From Desulfuromonadaceae bacterium (lineage in GTDB: Bacteria > Desulfobacterota > Desulfuromonadia > Desulfuromonadales > Syntrophotaleaceae), in contig JAIOSZ010000166.1 in assembly GCA_021107335.1 (NCBI GenBank), forward strand, positions 1 through 12,007: 12,007 nt of DNA, read 5' to 3'. Each line of letters starts with the position of its first letter. The first letter of the stretch is position 1. A model generated the notes under the pieces. The model did no database searches. It had not been told where the DNA came from and worked only from the letters and a program-made list of their open reading frames with translations. This document shows, piece after piece, positions 9,161-12,007 of the stretch. The translations under genes and the position numbers were made by a program.

Positions 9161-9189
9161 ACTATGCAAAATTAACGCTCAATTTTCAA
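9161..9189 (-). promoter_or_regulatory. Promoter of purT
   Basis: On the minus strand TTGAAA (9189-9184), a 17-base spacer and CATAGT (9166-9161) make a good sigma70 promoter. The start would be near 9154, leaving a leader of about 50 bases before the purT ribosome site and ATG. No classical PurR operator is visible. Confidence 0.6.
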
Positions 9190-9208
9190 GTTTTTTTTGG
9201 ACTTGAAA
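9184..9208. repeat. Inverted repeat over the purT -35 box (candidate operator)
   Basis: TTTCAAGT (9184-9191) and ACTTGAAA (9201-9208) are perfect 8-bp inverted arms separated by 9 bases. The left arm contains the -35 box of the purT promoter, so a dimeric regulator bound here could block or recruit polymerase. The regulator is unknown. Confidence 0.4.
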
Positions 9209-9807
9209 GGGCTCCCGCAAGGATTGAACGCCACATACCTGGAGGTTTATTGTTCTGGTTCTTTCCTGGCTGTTGCCGTCCGGGTACGTATAGTCAAGCT
9301 AGTACCCACCTCCATTGCAGAGGGGAGGGCGATCATGGGTGGGTTTCACCTGACGCCCCGGGCAAGCGCTACATAACGCTATTGTTTGCGGTGCTGGAGA
9401 AGCTCAAACCGTCATTTGCTGGATATTGCCCATCACCGAGGCGACCCACAACAGTAATCGCCAAGCTCGTAGCATCTCCTCTCGCGAATGGGCTATGACT
9501 CGCGCCTTTGGAGAACGCTACAACGCCCAGCTGCGTCTTCAATTGAACAACCTGGTCTGAACGCCACGCTGCCTACGCCGCCGTCCTCTGCATGCGCCGT
9601 TGCACAGTCGATGAATTTCCTTACCGGGGCATGATGAAAAGAAGAGTCAAGCTTATGTCTACGGCGAGATGTGGCAAACTGGCGGGCAGCTTTACGGGGC
9701 TATGGAAACGGTTTGCGGGTTGTGCCACACCCATGTTCCATGCGAGCCGCAGGTGTCTTGAGTTATGGAGTATTGGCACAGGCTGAAAGGGGGTTGCAAA
9801 GGAGACG
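9209..9807. other. Gene-poor stretch of about 600 bp between purT and the mini-thioredoxin gene
   Basis: No open frame here has a convincing start, ribosome site and recognisable product. The longest frames (for example 9592-9786 plus, 9671-9925 plus, 9621-9815 minus) have Trp/Cys/Arg-rich or otherwise unprotein-like translations. The stretch does contain a coding-like relic ending at 9560 and a hairpin cluster: GGGTAC/GTACCC at 9282-9307, and CCCACC/GGTGGG with inner CCTCC/GGAGG at 9305-9343. It looks like decayed sequence or an old insertion. Confidence 0.5.
9354..9560 (+). pseudogene. Coding-like relic, C-terminal fragment of an unknown protein
   Basis: After an in-frame TGA at 9351-9353, 68 codons stay open to TGA 9558-9560. 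The last 40 or so look like genuine protein: THNSNRQARSISSREW, then AMTRAFGERYNAQLRLQLNN, ending in LV. Codon choice there resembles real genes in the window. There is no ATG before the end part and no ribosome site, so it is read as the surviving 3' end of a lost gene. The family was not recognised. Confidence 0.25.
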
Positions 9808-10041
9808 TCAGTCATCCAAAAGTCGTTTAAGCTCTTTGACGGAGGGAGCTTTTCCCGACAATTTGACCTGCCCGTTTATAGCCAGGGCCGGAGTCATGAG
9901 AGCCCCAAAAGCGGTGATCTCCTGAATGTCGGTTACCTTAATTAACTCATATTCCAAGTGCAACTCCTGGGCGGCCGTTTCGGCATTTTTTGCCAGTTTC
10001 TTACATTTTGCGCAACCGGTTCCCAAAATCTGAATTTTCAT
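9808..10041 (-). CDS. Mini-thioredoxin, redox-active disulfide protein 2 family
   Basis: A 77-residue thioredoxin-fold protein. The redox motif CAKC is at residues 10-13 in the context GTGCAKCKKL, and the conserved cis-proline is in MTPAL (Pro51), followed by NGQVKLSGKAPS. These features match the small archaeal/bacterial disulfide proteins often encoded next to ArsP-type permeases. The likely role is to reduce or hand over thiol-bound metal or metalloid, or to keep the permease cysteines reduced; this is inferred from context. GAGGAG (10053-10048) lies 6 bases before the ATG. It follows the permease gene on the same strand, but the two are now separated by a palindromic insertion. No clear terminator is visible after it. 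Confidence 0.9.
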   Translation of the reverse strand: MKIQILGTGCAKCKKLAKNAETAAQELHLEYELIKVTDIQEITAFGALMTPALAINGQVKLSGKAPSVKELKRLLDD

Positions 10042-10059
10042 GATTGGCTCCTCGTTGAT

Positions 10060-10227
10060 TCAAATAATAATGGCGTCGTAAAAAGTCCTCCCTACTGCGT
10101 TACGGCGTTTTTTCAGGATCTCGACATGCTAGACGTATGCCTTCACCCCTGAAAAAACACCAAGCCTTGTAGAACGAAATTTTTGCTTAGCCATCCTTTA
10201 GGTTTTTGAGAATGCATCAAATAATAA
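10060..10227. mobile_element. Palindromic MITE-like insertion with 11-bp direct repeats
   Basis: The direct repeats TCAAATAATAA at 10060-10070 and 10217-10227 flank 146 bp of non-coding sequence. Inside is an imperfect palindrome of about 125 bp centred near 10132. ATGGC (10070-10074) mirrors GCCAT (10190-10194), AAAAA (10080-10084) mirrors TTTTT (10180-10184), and GTTTTTTCAGG (10107-10117) mirrors CCTGAAAAAAC (10148-10158). The symmetry is exact to within one base. It encodes no protein, so it would depend on an enzyme supplied in trans. The right copy of the direct repeat contains the permease stop codon. Removing one repeat and the insert would leave only 18 bases between the permease stop and the mini-thioredoxin ATG. 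Confidence 0.7.
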
Positions 10228-11290
10228 GGTTAAACAAATAGCCGACGAGCAGGATGCCGGCACCCACCACGGCGATAAAGGTGGCGATCAGTCGCGGCTT
10301 GAGTACCTTGCGCAGAATCACCATCTCCGGAAAGGAGAGGGCGATGACGCTCATCATAAAGGCCAGCACGGTACCCAATGCGGCTCCCTTGCCGAGCAGC
10401 GCTTCCACCACCGGAATGATGCCGGCGGCGTTGGTATACATGGGGATGCCGATCAGCACCGAGACCGGCACCGACCACCAGGCGTTCTTGCCCATGATGC
10501 CAGCCATGAAATTTTCGGGCACAAAGCCGTGGATGGCCGCTCCGATCAGAATGCCGATGACCACGTAGAGCCAGACCCTGCCGACAATATCCCGCACAGC
10601 TTCGATGCCGAAGCGGATCCGTGCTTCCCAGGATTGGCGGTTGTCGGGCATGGCTGCCTGATTGACTTGCAGCTCCCGCACCCAGGCTTCCACATGGTTT
10701 TCGAGTTTCAAGCGGCCGATGGTCCAACCGGCTAGCGTAGCAATGAGTATTCCGGTGATAAAGTAGAGGGCGGCGACTTTCCAGCCCAACAGCCCGAACA
10801 GCAGCACCAGGGCGATTTCATTGACCATAGGGGCTGAAATGAGGAAGGAAAAGGTGATACCCAGGGGGATGCCGGCGGTAACAAAGCCGATAAACAGAGG
10901 CACCGCCGAACAGGAACAAAAGGGCGTCACCACGCCGAGCAGGGCGGCCAGAACATTGCCGGTACTTTCCCGGCGACCGGCGAGGATTTGCCGGGTCAAC
11001 TCCGGGGTAATAAAACTACGCAATACGCCGACGCCAAATACCACCAGTACCAACAGCATCAAGACCTTAGGGGTATCGTACAGAAAGAATTCCACCGCCG
11101 AGCCCAGGTGCGATTCCAGCTGCAGGCCGATGAGGTCGTAGCTGATAAAGCGCGCCAGGGGCAGCAGCTGCCGATAGAGCAGGAACCAGACGATCAGAAA
11201 TAGTCCAATTTTCACGCCAAGATGCTTGCTGAGGAAATTTCTCTGGGCTGTCCCCTCCGTGGTCATATCTTCATCCGTTTGATGATCCAT
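10217..11290 (-). CDS. ArsP/DUF318-family permease (UPF0718 type)
   Basis: A 357-residue inner-membrane protein with about eight transmembrane segments in two halves split by a hydrophilic loop near residues 195-225. The family signature is clear: TPFCSCSAVPLF at about 122-133 (Cys125, Cys127), the following SFLISAPMVNEIAL and, in the second half, GIPMYTNAAG at about 281-290. Family members include ArsP, known to export trivalent organoarsenicals, but most are uncharacterised, so arsenic is only one possibility. ATG 11290 was chosen because GGAG lies 8 bases upstream; an ATG at 11311 lacks a ribosome site. It lies 87 bp after an Fe-S protein gene and before the mini-thioredoxin. No ArsR-type regulator gene is in the window. 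Confidence 0.9.
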   Translation of the reverse strand: MDHQTDEDMTTEGTAQRNFLSKHLGVKIGLFLIVWFLLYRQLLPLARFISYDLIGLQLESHLGSAVEFFLYDTPKVLMLLVLVVFGVGVLRSFITPELTRQILAGRRESTGNVLAALLGVVTPFCSCSAVPLFIGFVTAGIPLGITFSFLISAPMVNEIALVLLFGLLGWKVAALYFITGILIATLAGWTIGRLKLENHVEAWVRELQVNQAAMPDNRQSWEARIRFGIEAVRDIVGRVWLYVVIGILIGAAIHGFVPENFMAGIMGKNAWWSVPVSVLIGIPMYTNAAGIIPVVEALLGKGAALGTVLAFMMSVIALSFPEMVILRKVLKPRLIATFIAVVGAGILLVGYLFNLII

Positions 11291-11321
11291 TGAACGCACT
11301 CCGTCAGGCATAAATTGTTTA

Positions 11322-11338
11322 AGACTGTCAACCAGTCT
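11322..11338. repeat. Inverted repeat upstream of the permease gene (candidate operator)
   Basis: AGACTG (11322-11327) and CAGTCT (11333-11338) are perfect arms around TCAAC, extendable to TTAAGACTG/CAGTCTAA with one base unpaired. On the minus strand TTGACA (a perfect -35 hexamer) overlaps the repeat at 11331-11326, but no good -10 box follows at normal spacing. There is no T-run, so it is not a terminator for the gene upstream. Confidence 0.35.
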
Positions 11339-11377
11339 AAGGTAATCGGAGGCTGAGTCTCTTCTCTGGTAACTCTC

Positions 11378-12007
11378 TTAGGGCTGGTCCGCCCTATAGG
11401 CTCGGGCCAGTACCTCGACCGGGTGAAACACCGGGTAGGGCAGGCAATGATTGAACTGCAGTCGGCAACTCATGCAGTCGGTGACAATAAACTGCGGGTC
11501 GCGTTCGCGGATCTTGTCCATCAACGGTCCTCCCAGATCCAGAGACTTTTGGTGAAAATGCTCTTTGAACCCAAAAACTCCCCCCATGCCACAGCAGTCG
11601 TAATCGCTGCCGACCTGTTTGATGTCCAATTCGGGAACGAGTTTCAGCAGATCCAGATAGGGCAGCCCCATCTTTTGCTCCCGCAGGTGGCAGGGGGCAA
11701 AATAGGCCATGCGTTCCGGCAGAGGCTTGAAATTCGTGGACAGCCTTCCTTCACCATGCAGGCGGGTCAGATACGCTCCGAAATCGAAGAGGTGATCCGA
11801 TAGGGCGACCCGGTCCAGAGGATCGATGCTAGAGAAATAACCGTCGTCTTTGAGGATCTCCCTGTACATGGATTTCCTCAAGGACCAGAACTGATTCTCG
11901 CCCGGCTCGGGGGCCGGAACCTTCAGTTCTTTTTCGTTGGCGTTCACCGACTTCTGGTAGTCGTCAGAATAATAAGCCCGTTCTTTGAGGAGTTTTTTTA
12001 GGAAATA
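11378..12007 (-). CDS. CCG-domain Fe-S protein, GlpC/heterodisulfide reductase-like (5' end missing)
   Basis: The frame is open to the right edge (first whole codon 12007-12005), so the GTG at 11947 is probably internal and 209 C-terminal codons are seen. They carry one complete CCG (cysteine-rich) domain: APCH, then YDCCGMGG about 30 residues later, then TDCMSC about 38 residues after that (Cys106, Cys138-139, Cys178 and Cys181 counted from the edge). Such domains bind [4Fe-4S]-type clusters in GlpC, glycolate oxidase GlcF and heterodisulfide reductase B subunits. The missing N-terminus would be expected to hold ferredoxin-type clusters and possibly a flavin domain. It most likely serves in anaerobic electron transfer; the substrate cannot be told. 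TAA lies 87 bp before the permease start on the same strand, so co-transcription is possible. Confidence 0.85.
   Translation of the reverse strand, partial: YFLKKLLKERAYYSDDYQKSVNANEKELKVPAPEPGENQFWSLRKSMYREILKDDGYFSSIDPLDRVALSDHLFDFGAYLTRLHGEGRLSTNFKPLPERMAYFAPCHLREQKMGLPYLDLLKLVPELDIKQVGSDYDCCGMGGVFGFKEHFHQKSLDLGGPLMDKIRERDPQFIVTDCMSCRLQFNHCLPYPVFHPVEVLARAYRADQP

Noticed and set aside
8995..9498. Plus-strand open frame of 167 codons
   Set aside because: It starts antisense inside purT and runs through the purT promoter; the composition is unlike a protein, and it conflicts with a better coding-like frame near 9430-9560.
9592..9786. Plus-strand open frame of 64 codons in the gene-poor stretch
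   Set aside because: Rich in Arg, Cys and Trp, with no Shine-Dalgarno and no recognisable motif; an overlapping frame (9671-9925) looks no better, so neither is called.
9621..9815. Minus-strand open frame of 64 codons overlapping the end of the mini-thioredoxin gene
   Set aside because: It overlaps the stop of a real gene by 8 bases, which might suggest coupling, but the His/Pro-rich translation and lack of a ribosome site argue against it.

Overview
The window looks like chromosomal DNA of a Gram-negative, probably anaerobic, member of the Desulfuromonadia (Desulfuromonas/Geobacter-like 'Deltaproteobacteria'). This placement is inference. It rests on the mreB-mreC-mreD-mrdA-rodA order, the PpiD-like chaperone gene joined to a long-form purC, a CCG-domain Fe-S protein and an ArsP-type permease paired with a mini-thioredoxin. 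No rRNA or tRNA gene is present.

Region 1 (1-4646, minus strand) is the complete cell-elongation cluster, transcribed mreB, mreC, mreD, mrdA (PBP2), rodA; rodA runs off the left edge. MreB filaments, the MreC/MreD membrane adaptors, the PBP2 transpeptidase and the RodA glycosyltransferase together form the elongasome that builds side-wall peptidoglycan. Most joints are tight (4-base overlap, 16 and 5 bp gaps). The mreB-mreC joint instead carries about 190 bp of hairpin-rich sequence ending in a canonical intrinsic terminator just before mreC. Region 2 (4647-7770) starts divergently with a membrane-anchored SurA/PpiD-type chaperone with one parvulin domain, overlapped by purC (SAICAR synthase), and ends in a strong hairpin terminator.

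Region 3 (7794-9208, minus strand) is purT, a second purine gene, with its own terminator, a recognisable promoter and an inverted repeat over the -35 box. Region 4 (about 9190-9807) is roughly 600 bp without a convincing gene; it holds at least one coding-like relic and some hairpins. Region 5 (9808-12007, minus strand) holds a CCG-domain Fe-S protein (5' end beyond the right edge), an ArsP/DUF318-family permease and a 77-residue mini-thioredoxin. The last two appear to have been a tight gene pair, now separated by a 146-bp palindromic MITE-like insertion flanked by 11-bp direct repeats.

No large unknown multi-gene system is evident. The best leads are the structured mreB-mreC spacer, the palindromic insertion with its target duplication, and a Cys3His variant of the PBP2 zinc site.
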